The notes under the pieces are model-generated. The model ran no database searches. It saw only the letters and a program-made list of their open reading frames with translations, and was not told the DNA's origin. A stretch of DNA of 64,000 nt from positions 9,570,004 through 9,634,003 of the forward strand of contig OY979728.1 of assembly GCA_963855995.1 (NCBI GenBank). The letters are read 5' to 3'. Positions 1 through 7,305 of the stretch are shown in pieces (the stretch's first letter is position 1; every line of letters starts with the position of its first letter). The stretch comes from Muricea muricata (taxonomy: Eukaryota; Cnidaria; Anthozoa; Malacalcyonacea; Plexauridae). The translations under genes and the position numbers were made by a program.

Positions 1-107
1 TTCCAGCCAAAAATTGGCAATTTACAGCTCCCATTTTACTCCTTTAGGGCCCTCCATTAAGCTTTAAAATTGGAGGACGGTATCGTAGCAAAGATGTTTA
101 TTCATCA

Positions 108-476
108 TGAATAGATCATTCCCCTATTAGACAAACCTTTATTAGTACAGTTATAAAGAGCGTCGTTAATTTAGTAAAATTTTGAAGTTTGTTTGCAAAA
201 CAATTAGTAAAATTTGGAAAACATAGTCCTGTGAAGTTTGCGAATTTTGTATACTTTGTATTACGAGCGTGGAAAAGACTGACAGCATATTGGTAAGCCA
301 TTTCCACGCGTCGTAATAGAAAAGTATACCATATTATTACTATATTTTCCTCATTTTACCACATTTTCCCAATAAACTTTATAATTTTACTAAATCGAAG
401 ATGCTCTTTCCAACTGTACCAATGAATTTTCCAACTTCAAAAGTTTGTCTAATAATAAGGGAATAGTTTATTCACC
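108..476. mobile_element. Degenerate inverted-repeat (MITE-like) element
   Basis: The left part (about 108-200) and the right part (about 380-476) are imperfect reverse complements. Shared blocks in order are a TATTAGACAAAC-like block, GTACAGTT, AAAGAGC and TTTAGTAAAATT. The outer ends read GAATAG near 108 and, inverted, GAATAAAC near 476. No convincing target-site duplication remains, so the exact ends are uncertain. This looks like an old non-autonomous DNA transposon. The open reading frame through it on the minus strand (116-307) has no recognisable domain and I do not call it a gene. Confidence 0.5.
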
Positions 477-624
477 CATCACGCGTCTTGGTGTTATGTA
501 CTAAAGTGAAAATGGTGTTTCTGGTGCGAGTCTGAGATTATATCCACCCCGCATGAAAACCTGCCTGAATCTTGCTCGAAAACACGCCAGAATCTTGCCC
601 AGTGCGGATATAAATTCAGAATAA
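477..624. other. Unassigned intergenic or intronic stretch
   Basis: No coding potential, repeat or RNA motif recognised. There is a loose repetition of 'CCTGCCTGAATCTTGC' and 'CGCCAGAATCTTGCCC' near 555-600. The stretch separates the degenerate inverted repeat from the MITE starting at 625. Confidence 0.4.
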
Positions 625-847
625 AGGCTGCTTTCCAGTTATCCGTTTTTTACACGTGCGTGCACGCAAGTAAAAGTTTAAACTCTTCTAAGTAGTTTGT
701 ATTTAACAAATAGAATCACTAAAGTATGGTAGCTCGTAGCGAACGCTGAATTTCCTCCATCAAAACATTTATTCATTTCAAATGTAATATTGAAATTGAT
801 TTAGACTTTTACGTGCGTGCGAAAAACGCGTAACTGGAAAACAGCCT
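625..847. mobile_element. PIF/Harbinger-like MITE with TAA target duplication
   Basis: A 223-bp element whose ends are inverted repeats: AGGCTGCTTTCCAGTTA at 625 and, read inverted from 847, AGGCTGTTTTCCAGTTA. The similarity continues inward through a CACG/GTGCGTGC-rich block to about 680 and 800. Both sides are flanked by TAA (622-624 and 848-850). A 3-bp TWA duplication is the known signature of PIF/Harbinger elements. There is no transposase, so it is non-autonomous. It lies downstream of the laminin exons on their strand, presumably in an intron. Confidence 0.75.
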
Positions 848-1022
848 TAACACGACAAATATAATTTCGTTAATTTCATTTGATTAGCAGATTCTCTCCC
901 TTTCCCTCTGATGCGATGGAGACAGCCTATTTTAGTAACCTTTACGTAATATGCTCTCGACCAATGAAACACAAGAAAAGGGGGACTTTGACGATTGGTG
1001 TATAATAAATAATGTTAGTCAC
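848..1022. other. Probable laminin intron sequence
   Basis: On the minus strand this follows the GTGACT splice donor at 1022, so it should be intron. I found no next laminin exon between here and position 1. The following coiled-coil exon must lie beyond the left edge, if the gene is intact. Confidence 0.4.
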
Positions 1023-1174
1023 CTGTACACGGGGTATTTCTTCCTCGAGAACTTCCAAGTCCGTGTAGAAATCAATGGATTCACTTGCTTGATCAGCTTC
1101 TTGTTTTGAGGTCATCAACGAACTGGATGTATCGTCAATTATGTTTTGTAGTTTCATGGTGCAAGGCGGACAAG
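1023..1174 (-). CDS. Laminin-like exon: Cys motif and start of coiled coil
   Basis: This internal exon of a secreted basement-membrane laminin chain follows the last laminin-EGF module. It begins after a strong acceptor (pyrimidine tract ending CCTCAG at 1175) and ends CAG|GTGACT at 1023/1022, phase 0. Joined in phase to the exon at 1262-1405, it reads ...GCEPCPPCTMKLQNIIDD.... The C-x-P-x-C pair marks the junction where laminin chains leave the EGF rod and enter the alpha-helical trimerisation domain. The rest is polar and rich in Glu, Asp, Ser and Gln, as expected for the coiled-coil start. The chain class (alpha, beta or gamma) cannot be decided from this piece. Reading continues past the donor to 942 in the same frame, but the splice site is the better end. 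Confidence 0.72.
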
Positions 1175-1261
1175 CTGAGGAACAGAACGACACAAGTACA
1201 AAATGAATGAATTAATAAATAAAGTCTTCTGTAGTTTAAGCATGATAAAATCCCAACTCAC
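1175..1261 (-). other. Short laminin intron (87 bp)
   Basis: A compact intron on the minus strand with donor GTGAGT at 1261-1256 and acceptor TTCCTCAG ending at 1175. Both are strong consensus sites. It joins phase-1 exons and preserves a laminin reading frame, which supports both neighbouring exons. Confidence 0.7.
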
Positions 1262-1405
1262 GTTCACAGCCAATTTCCGAGAAACCTTTGTGCTGTACTT
1301 TACATCGGTCGCATTGTCGCCCTTCCACGCCCGGTTTGCATGGGCACACCCCTGTCACGTGATCGCATACCGAACTATTGGAACCAGTTGTGTTACAAGC
1401 GCAAT
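1262..1405 (-). CDS. Laminin EGF-like module exon (last LE module)
   Basis: It encodes a near-complete laminin-type EGF module. The order of cysteines is DC-A-C, then SSVC, GVC-P-C, GRQCDRC and a final GC, which gives the eight-Cys laminin spacing rather than a six-Cys ordinary EGF. The stretch GVEGRQCDRC is typical of the loop before the sixth and seventh Cys in laminin chains. The acceptor is CTCTGTTGTAG|AT at 1406/1405 and the donor is C|GTGAGT at 1262/1261. Entry and exit are both phase 1. It is secreted and would lie in the rod-like short arm of a laminin chain. An NTT/NSS pair gives possible N-glycosylation sites. It is continuous with the upstream module exon at 2542-2719. Confidence 0.85.
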
Positions 1406-1518
1406 CTACAACAGAGACCAAATATCATTAACCTAATCACGCAGTAAAATTTGGGATGTAAGTAGTGACTTCCCGACAAACGGGCTTCTTTCGAAACGTT
1501 CATTTTCACTTCATCGTT

Positions 1519-2049
1519 TCAGGTATTGAAAGAATCTATATCTTTCGTGTACTATTAACTGCACTACCTACACTGGCAACGTTAGTGAAGTTAGTATTCA
1601 GGTGGTGAAAGAACCTATAGCTTTTGTGTACTATCAACTGCACTACCTGCACAGGCAATGTTTGTGAAGTTAGTATTCAGGTAGTGAAAGAACCTATACC
1701 TTTCGTGTACTAGAGAGGTTCAGATTTGGCTAACAATACCTTAAGCTATCGTTCAGCCAATCAGATGTGTCAGACCTACCCGATTAACCAATCGAATTGT
1801 TTAAAAATCAGGAAATGCAGTGGTAGTGGTAGAGGAAGTCAAATCTGAACCTCTCTACTATTAACTGCACTACCTACACAGGCAATGTTAGTAAAGTTAG
1901 TATTCAGGTAGTAAAAAAACCTATACCTTTCGTGTACTATTAACTGCACTACCTACACTGGTAATGTTAGTGAAGTTAGTATTCAGGTAGTGAAGAACCT
2001 ATACCTTTCGTGTGCTATTAATTGCACTAACTACACTGGCAACGTTAGT
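1519..2049. repeat. 79-bp minisatellite, about five copies, interrupted
   Basis: Units start with TCAGGTAGTGAAAGAACC-like sequence at 1519, 1598, 1677, 1904 and 1983. Spacings are 79, 79, 227 and 79 bp. The 227-bp spacing is one 79-bp unit plus the 148-bp insertion and duplication at 1713-1860. Units share CTTTCGTGTACTATTAACTG and CACTACCTACAC blocks and differ by scattered substitutions. The last copy is truncated near 2049. It lies within the laminin intron. Confidence 0.9.
1713..1855. mobile_element. 143-bp MITE inserted in the minisatellite, TSD TACTA
   Basis: The ends are perfect 16-bp inverted repeats, GAGAGGTTCAGATTTG at 1713 and its complement ending at 1855. It splits the third minisatellite unit at GTGTACTA/TTAACTG. 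The neighbouring uninterrupted units show the empty site, so the duplicated bases can be read as TACTA at 1708-1712 and 1856-1860. There is no coding content. The superfamily is not assigned: a 5-bp duplication is unusual for cut-and-paste MITEs, and a shorter one (CTA or TA) cannot be excluded because the flank partly matches the terminus. Confidence 0.85.
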
Positions 2050-2273
2050 TCGCGAAAGACCTAACGCGATTTGACAACGCGACGCGGATTTTCGTTTTTC
2101 AACGCCCTTTAACTTTAATCCTTTTCTATTTTGCTCCAACTTTCGGAAGGACTTCAGCAATTTAGGTTGTTTGGTGTGCATATCTAGCAAAATTTCTTTC
2201 CGTTGATGGCTTGATATGCTTTTAAAAATTGAAAAATCGCGTCACGTTGGCAAATCTGTGTGAGTCTTTATAT

Positions 2274-2340
2274 AATGCATTATTATTAGCACTGATGAAG
2301 ATCCGAGCTTACGGATCGAAAGCTCTGCGATAATAAACTT
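2274..2340 (+). ncRNA. Hammerhead-ribozyme-like hairpin, possible Penelope/retrozyme remnant
   Basis: CTGATGA at 2292-2298 is followed by A, then GATCC, a loop, GGATC and GAAA. This is the order of a hammerhead core (box 1, stem II, box 2). Outside the core, TTATTA..GCA before it can pair with TGC.ATAATAA after it, which would be stem I. Departures from a canonical ribozyme are an extra A after CTGATGA, and essentially no stem III between GAAA and the putative cleavage site. Similar motifs sit at the ends of Penelope-like retroelements in animals (family knowledge). No GIY-YIG or RT coding is present here. It could equally be a decayed or chance hairpin. Confidence 0.35.
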
Positions 2341-2541
2341 ACGTGGTGTTTCCACAAGCCAGCATTATTATCATAGTGTCGGGGCCTACTAAACGGGGTC
2401 TTAAATTCGAGTAGAATTCATACAAATGTCGAGATTTATGCCAGGAACAGTCGAGAAAAAAAATCATCATCAACTGTACGTCCTCTGGCAGGAATCAAAA
2501 ACTACACCTTTGCAATGTGCATTCCTGTATCTGATTCATGC

Positions 2542-2719
2542 CTTGACATGTGGCGTTCGGTAATCCATAATACTCATCAATGCACGCGTCACATTTGTCG
2601 CCATAGGTGTGGTTCCTACACGCACAGATACCGCTGTCATTGCACTGCAGGCTCGCTGAACCAAACTCATTACAGTTGCACTCCAGACATCCTGTGTCGT
2701 TGAATCCATAAGTATTGGT
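2542..2719 (-). CDS. Laminin EGF-like module exon
   Basis: The reading begins TNTYGFNDTGCLECNC and ends at the eighth cysteine (LPNATCQ) before joining the next exon. The cysteine order EC-N-C, LQC, GIC-A-C, DKCDAC, then ATC fits a laminin-type EGF module. YYGLP near the end is characteristic. The acceptor, TTTTTGCTCACAG ending at 2720, is strong. The donor that restores the module is CAAG|GC at 2542/2541. The next GT donor (AAAG|GTGTAG at 2508) would put the downstream exon out of frame. The N-terminal residues complete a preceding module, so at least one more exon must exist upstream (higher coordinates), but I cannot find one in this window. Confidence 0.82.
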
Positions 2720-2868
2720 CTGTGAGCAAAAATAAAATACTTAAATGTGAGGAAATGTCAATCTGTTATAATTCTATTTCGTGATTGGTTCTGCAGGAAA
2801 AATATTTCCATAGCTTACAATTGTCTTTGTGTACAGGACTAAAAATATGGTTAAACCAAATATGGTTA
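2720..2868. other. Flank between laminin exon and foldback element
   Basis: A short AT-rich stretch with no exon or repeat recognised. On the minus strand it is the 3' end of the intron preceding the laminin exon at 2719. Confidence 0.4.
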
Positions 2869-3027
2869 TTAAGCCGTGTAGCAAAGCACAGAACACGTCA
2901 TAAATAATTAACATAATTATTGTGGTTAAAGTAATATATACGTGGTAATTATACAAACGATGTCTCACGTCATACAAAAGCTCTCAATACCATACGCCAA
3001 AATGATGTGCATTTTTGAGAAAATCTT

Positions 3028-3505
3028 GCCAGAGTGCCAGTTTTTTAACAGCTAGGGGTAGTGCTTGCTTGCTTGCCAGAGCGCCAGTTTGCCAGAGCGC
3101 CAGTTTTGCCAGAGTGCCAGTCTGCCAGTTTTGCCAGAGTGCCAGTTCTGCCCGTTTTTCCAGTCTGCCAGAGTGCCAGTCTGCCAGTTTTGCCAGAGCG
3201 CCAGTCTGCCAGAGCGCCAGTCTGCCAGAGCGCCAGTCTGCCAGTTTTGCCAGAGTGCCAGTCTGCCAGTTTCGCCAGAGCGCCAGTTTGCCAGTCTGCC
3301 AGAGCGCCAGTTTGCCAGAGTGCCAGTTTTGCCAGAGTGCCAGTTTTGCCAGAGTGCCAGTCTGCCAGTTTTGCCAGAGCGCCAGTTTGCCAGAGTGCCA
3401 GTTTTGCCAGAGTGCCAGTCTGCCAGAGCACCAGTTTGCCAGAGTGCTAGTTTTGCAAGAGTTCCAGTCTGCCAGTTTCGCCAGTCTGCCAGAGCGCCAC
3501 CAAGT
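3028..3505 (+). repeat. GCCAG-rich minisatellite in left foldback arm
   Basis: An irregular tandem array of TGCCAGAGCGCCAGTTT / TGCCAGAGTGCCAGTCT-type units of about 8 to 19 bp. Unit lengths vary because short TGCCAGTC or TGCCAGTT pieces are interspersed. It gives long stop-free readings in several frames on both strands (Ser-Ala-Leu-Pro-Glu-Cys-Gln-like peptides). These are artefacts of the repeat, not genes. Confidence 0.9.
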
Positions 3506-4256
3506 TCCATCGTACTTAACTGACCGTATGTGTTCGTTTCAAAGCACTAAATCAGAAATTACTTGGACGCAAAGGAAAACGCGACGCTCCAAATATTACG
3601 AATGAAGATTATTAGTTAAAGCTGTAATCCTAGACAGTTTAGGAGGTTATTTGTGTTCTTTATTGATCAGTTGTATTTGAAAAATTATTCATTACTCTAT
3701 GTATGATCACGCTGTTTCAAATAGCAAGTTATTGCTCTGTTTATTGCTTATATTTGTTCAGGAAATATTGTATAATTCTTGTATGTAATATTTGAACCAC
3801 AGGGTCAAACTGAAATGTCTATTGTTTGCCCTGAAGCAAAACTGCGATCACTTTTATCACTAAACAGTTGTCATGCAGTAACACAACAATAATGGAATAT
3901 TTGGAATAGTTGGAGTCTATGTATGAATATATTCTCTCAGTTTTCAGTCATTTAGCTTTAAGTATGCTCGTAATATTTAATGTGCCATGGATAATATTAT
4001 GCGCGTAACCGGACTAACCGAAAAATTCAGTTTTACGTTTAAATTTACTCTCATAACATAAAGGGAAATGAAGGAAGCGTGCTAATTAAAGCTTGCAATT
4101 AATACAAATATGCGCGCACATTCCTCCCAGTGGCGCAATTCGAAGAGTCTGTTTCGCAAGCTTCAATTCAACGTATACAGCCAATTCAATAAAGGTTGTC
4201 CTTCTAAACGCTTAAAGTGCGCGCAAAAGATGGCCAAATATTGCTTATTTTCACCT

Positions 4257-4638
4257 TTAAACACGGAATTATTTCTTTGAAGCAGAATCGATGGCTGGAT
4301 CGAGGGAACATAGGAAACTTACTATACAGCAAATCTACTTGTTATAAAGATAATTCGCTGAGTACGAGTATATATCAGCCCAAATAGACAACAATCCATC
4401 ATCGTTTGTGCACTCATGGCTCACAATAATCCATCATCGTTTGCCTGCTCATGGTTCACAGTTCACGCTTTTCGAAAGACAACCTTAATTAAAATAGCTG
4501 TATAGTTAGTTCACTGACACATAAAACCACTGAACATGTGATGTATATGCAAAGATTTTTTAAAGAAAAATTGTTGTTGAAACAGGTAGCATAAACTTAC
4601 CGCGCTCTTGTCAAATTGACATCGTCTAATGTAATTGC
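4257..4638. other. Unpaired centre (loop) of the foldback element
   Basis: This is the only part of the element without a complement in the other arm. It contains a direct duplication of an ATCCATCATCGTTTG unit (about 4396 and 4431), each copy followed by a TGC..CTCATGG..CACA block. No transposase or other coding domain is visible in any frame. Confidence 0.6.
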
Positions 4639-5204
4639 ACGAAAGGTGAAAATAAGCAATATTCGGCCATCTTTTGCGCCCAGTTTAAGCGTTTAGAAGG
4701 ACAACCTTTAAATGTGCGCGCATATTTGTATTAATTGCAAGCTTTAATTAGCACACTTCCTTCATTTCCCTTTATGTTATGAGAGTAAAATTAAACGTAA
4801 AACTGAATTTTTCGGTTAGTCCGGTTACGCACATAATATTATCCATGGCACATTAAATATTACGAGCATACTTAAAGCTAAATGACTGAAAACTGAGAGA
4901 ATATATTCATAGACTCCAACTATTCCAAATATTCCATTATTGTTGTGTTACTGCATGACAACTGTTTAGTGATAAAAGTGATCGCAGTTTTGCTTCAGGG
5001 CAAACAATAGACATTTCAGTTTGACCCTGTGATTCAAATATTACATACAAGAATCATACAATATTTCCTGAACAAATATAAGCAATAAACAGAGCAATAA
5101 CTTGTTATTTGAAACAGCGTGATCATATATAGAGTAATGAATAATTTTTCAAATACAACTGATCAATAAAGAACACAAATAACCTCCTAAACTGTAGACT
5201 GGCG

Positions 5205-5695
5205 CTCTGGCAAAACTGGCACTCTAGCAGAACTGGCACTCTGGCAAAACTGGCAGACTGGCACTCTGGCAAAACTGGCACTCTGGCAAAACTGGCAGAC
5301 TGGCAATCTGGCAAAACTGGCGCTCTGGCAGACTGGCACTCTGGCAAAGCTGGCGCTCTGGCAAAACTAGCAGACTGGCGCTCTGGCAAAACTGGCACTC
5401 TGGAAAACTGGCGCTCTGGCAGACTGGCAAAACTGGCAGACTGGCACTCGGGCAGACTGGCAAAACTAGCACTCTGGCAAAACTGGCAGACTGGCACTCT
5501 GGCAAAACTGGCGCTCTGGCAAAACTGGCGCTCTGGCAAACTGGCGCTCTGGCAAAACTAGCCAAACTAGCACTCTGGCAAACTGGCACTCTGGCAGACT
5601 AGCGCTCTGGCAAAACTGGCACTCTGGCAAACAGGCGCTCTGGCAAGCAAGCAAGCACTACCCCTAGCTGTTAAAAAACTGGCACTCTGGCAAGA
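5205..5695 (-). repeat. GCCAG-rich minisatellite in right foldback arm
   Basis: The reverse-complement counterpart of the array at 3028-3505, seen on the plus strand as CTGGCACTCTGGCAAAACTGG-like units. The order of units differs from the left arm, while the unique sequence beside it matches closely. The two arrays have therefore evolved separately in unit number and order since the arms formed. The stop-free readings across it are repeat artefacts. Confidence 0.9.
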
Positions 5696-5852
5696 TTTTC
5701 TCAAAAATGCACATCATTTTGGCGTATGGTATTGAGAGCTTTTACATGACGTGAGACATCGTTTGCATAATTACCACGTATATATATTACTTTAACCACA
5801 ATGATTATGTTAATTATTTATGACGTGTTCTGTGCTTTGCTACACGGCTTAA

Positions 5853-6275
5853 TTGAATAGCAAGGTGTGTTGAGGGATTTTCTGTGGTTACTGTATCTCG
5901 TGTAAATGTGGAGATACATATGAGGGAAATACAAATTAAAGTTCTACACAAGGAAGGTACATAGACATAGCCAGGGAGAGGGGAGCTAATTAGGCAGCTG
6001 TGACCACACACCCCCCCCTCCCTCCCCTTTGTTGACAGAAAGGTTCAGGAAAGAGGTACAATGTTCTGAGCACTTCCACAGATGGATATTGAAGCCAAAT
6101 TTACCTCATCCTTGACACCAATATGGTAATACAGTAATGCCCAATCAAGACTCTTCACCCCCCTGGTTCTGGGAGAGATATGGTTCACAAATATCGGTCG
6201 CTTATTACACTCACTTATTTTATAGTTGTTCTTTCGTATCATGCTTATCCTAGATAGTTCGTGTTAATCTGTCCT
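5853..6275. other. Stretch between foldback element and PIGBOS1-like gene
   Basis: Contains a C-run/CCCTCC-rich patch at about 6008-6027. On the minus strand this would be the 3' flank or untranslated region of the gene at 6276-6488. The minus-strand open readings here (5814-6011 and 6045-6242) have no recognisable domain. Confidence 0.35.
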
Positions 6276-6488
6276 TTATTTACAAGTATCAATCGTCTTC
6301 TTCTCTAGTTCACCCTCAACATTTTGAACTCTAGCTTCCAAGCCTTCTATTAATTGTTCATCATTTTTCTTCTTTATTTCGTTTGAAAATTCAACGATTC
6401 CAGGAGCAAATATATACATTCCAGTTAAAACACCAATAATACATGCGACCAATATTTGCTGTATTGGCAGACGAGAGAAAGCACTCAT
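6276..6488 (-). CDS. PIGBOS1-like single-pass mitochondrial microprotein
   Basis: A 70-residue single-exon reading: MSAFSRLPIQQILVACIIG at the N-terminus, one hydrophobic span at about residues 9-29 ending with MYIFAP, then a charged tail rich in Lys and Glu (about 36-66) with helical or coiled-coil character. The N-terminal Q-I/L-L hydrophobic span, the Y-I-F-x-P motif at its end and the charged tail resemble vertebrate PIGBOS1, a roughly 54-residue outer-mitochondrial-membrane protein linked to ER-mitochondria contact and the unfolded-protein response. That match is from memory, not a search. The tail here is about 15 residues longer. An AATAAA (6280-6275) overlaps the TAA stop. The alternative is another small mitochondrial inner-membrane assembly factor with the same layout. 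Confidence 0.62.
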   Translation of the reverse strand: MSAFSRLPIQQILVACIIGVLTGMYIFAPGIVEFSNEIKKKNDEQLIEGLEARVQNVEGELEKKTIDTCK

Positions 6489-6554
6489 ATTGTATGATAC
6501 CTCTATGTTACAAGAAATGTCTATTTTCGCTGTGATTTTGAGTCAATCCGTTTA

Positions 6555-6620
6555 CGGCACGACATTTTCCGACATTTTCCGAAATCGCGAAGCGAGGACG
6601 GGATGCAAAATGGAGGCACA
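6555..6620 (-). promoter_or_regulatory. Putative promoter region of the PIGBOS1-like gene
   Basis: About 70-130 bp upstream of the start codon lies the most CpG-dense patch of the neighbourhood (GGCACGACA, AAATCGCGAAGCGAGGACGG). It is next to CCATTTTGC read on the minus strand (about 6613-6605), a match to the YY1 core CCATNTT common in TATA-less housekeeping and mitochondrial gene promoters. There is no TATA box. TTTTCCGACATTTTCCGAAA also occurs here as a short duplication. Confidence 0.35.
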
Positions 6621-6704
6621 AGGCAATCGTTTATGGCGTGATATTTGAAGCAATCCTGGCTTTGTTTTAAGGTAATATACTTTATTTTCTATTAGTAGTT
6701 GTTG

Positions 6705-6850
6705 AAGAGTGTTTAGATGTCCGATACAGCCATTTTTTTGGACAATCATGTTGAATTTATCGAAATATTTGATTATACAAAGCGAGAGTATTTAGATGTC
6801 CGATATCGACATTTTTGGACAATCATGTTGAATTTATCGAAATATATAAA
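6705..6850 (+). repeat. Two-copy 79-bp tandem duplication
   Basis: TTTAGATGTCCGATA at 6712 and 6791 starts two copies spaced 79 bp apart. Both continue through GGACAATCATGTTGAATTTATCGAAATAT-type sequence. The second copy is cut by the MITE that follows. The unit is unrelated in sequence to the 79-bp minisatellite at 1519, so the equal length is coincidental. Confidence 0.8.
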
Positions 6851-6852
6851 GC

Positions 6853-7090
6853 GGGCTATTCCATTTAATATCCCCCCCTGTGGATGAGCTTTGAAAATTT
6901 TTAGCCCTTCAGGAAAAAGATCAAAGTGCCGACACAAAACACCCCTCAGAAATTTGGAATTTTTCACCTTTCAGAAAAATCGCAATGATCAAAGGAAGCC
7001 GACAAGCATAACCCCTCAGGAATTGCTTTTGAGCAACTCCTCTGAAAACTTCATCCACAGGGGGGATGTGAACATTAAATGGAATGGCCC
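6853..7090. mobile_element. 238-bp MITE with GGGC...GCCC ends, TSD AGC
   Basis: The ends are GGGCTATTCCATTTAAT at 6853 and, inverted from 7090, GGGCCATTCCATTTAAT. A second paired block, CCCCCCTGTGGATGA, lies further inward on both sides. AGC flanks both ends (6850-6852 and 7091-7093). The central part carries paired CCCTCAG motifs. A 3-bp duplication and GGG-starting termini resemble PIF/Harbinger- or CACTA-type non-autonomous elements. The superfamily is not certain. Confidence 0.78.
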
Positions 7091-7211
7091 AGCAAAATTT
7101 TACGCTTTTATAGTACTCTACCGCACTCTACACATGTAAAAACATACAAGTTCTTACAAGCATGCAAACAAGTTGTCAACAAGTTTTGTACTTCGCACTG
7201 ATGGCATTATC
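7091..7211. other. Unassigned stretch with CAAGTTnTnACAAG-like repetition
   Basis: Contains repeated ACAAGTT/ACAAG words (7145-7190), similar in style to the stretch at 8190-8400 on the other side of the element between them. No gene is seen. Confidence 0.3.
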
Positions 7212-7305
7212 CAGGCCTTAAAATATCGGTCGGTCACGGACATTGTCTGACCCATTCGTCAAATTGTCCAACTTAACGAAAAAAGCACCGGACATTCTGT
7301 CCGAC

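Larger units (their letters stand above)
1406..2541 (-). other. Laminin intron with apparent GC donor, filled with repeats
   Basis: A minus-strand intron between two laminin-EGF exons. The acceptor TTGTAG at 1406 is standard. The only donor that keeps both the frame and the eighth cysteine of the upstream module is CAAG|GCATGA at 2542/2541, a GC-AG boundary. Contents are a 79-bp minisatellite, a MITE inside it, and a hairpin resembling a hammerhead/Penelope end. Stretches 1437-1518, 2050-2271 and 2345-2500 show nothing I recognise. Confidence 0.55.
2873..5848. mobile_element. Foldback-type element with about 1.3-kb inverted arms, TTAA flanks
   Basis: The element starts GCCGTGTAGCAAAGCAC at 2873 and ends with the complement at 5848. 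TTAA is present immediately outside both ends (2869-2872 and 5849-5852). The left arm (2873 to about 4256) and right arm (about 4639 to 5848) are reverse complements over nearly their full length. Each arm has the order: AT-rich terminus, GCCAG-rich minisatellite, AT-rich unique segment. The left arm has about 70 extra bases (4120-4190) missing from the right arm. The arms are long and contain tandem subrepeats, as in foldback elements described in Drosophila and sea urchin. No transposase is seen. TTAA flanks would fit piggyBac- or Kolobok-type integration, but because TTAA is its own complement it could also simply be part of the inverted repeat. Confidence 0.8.

Noticed and set aside
116-307. 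Minus-strand 63-residue open reading
   Set aside because: Lies in a decayed inverted-repeat element, with no domain or splice support.
1999-2190. Minus-strand basic 63-residue open reading
   Set aside because: Partly minisatellite, within a laminin intron; no recognisable family.
2515-2703. Plus-strand Cys/His-rich open reading (62 residues)
   Set aside because: It is the antisense of the minus-strand laminin EGF exon. The minus strand gives the correct cysteine spacing and splice sites.
3015-3605. Long overlapping open readings on both strands across the GCCAG repeats
   Set aside because: They occur in several frames of both strands because the tandem unit lacks stop codons. The peptides are simple repeats and the region is the arm of a foldback element.
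5123-5654. Long minus-strand open readings in the right arm
   Set aside because: Mirror image of the left-arm artefact; low-complexity repeat with no domain.
6891-7139. Plus-strand 82-residue open reading
   Set aside because: Lies almost wholly within the 238-bp MITE and has no domain.
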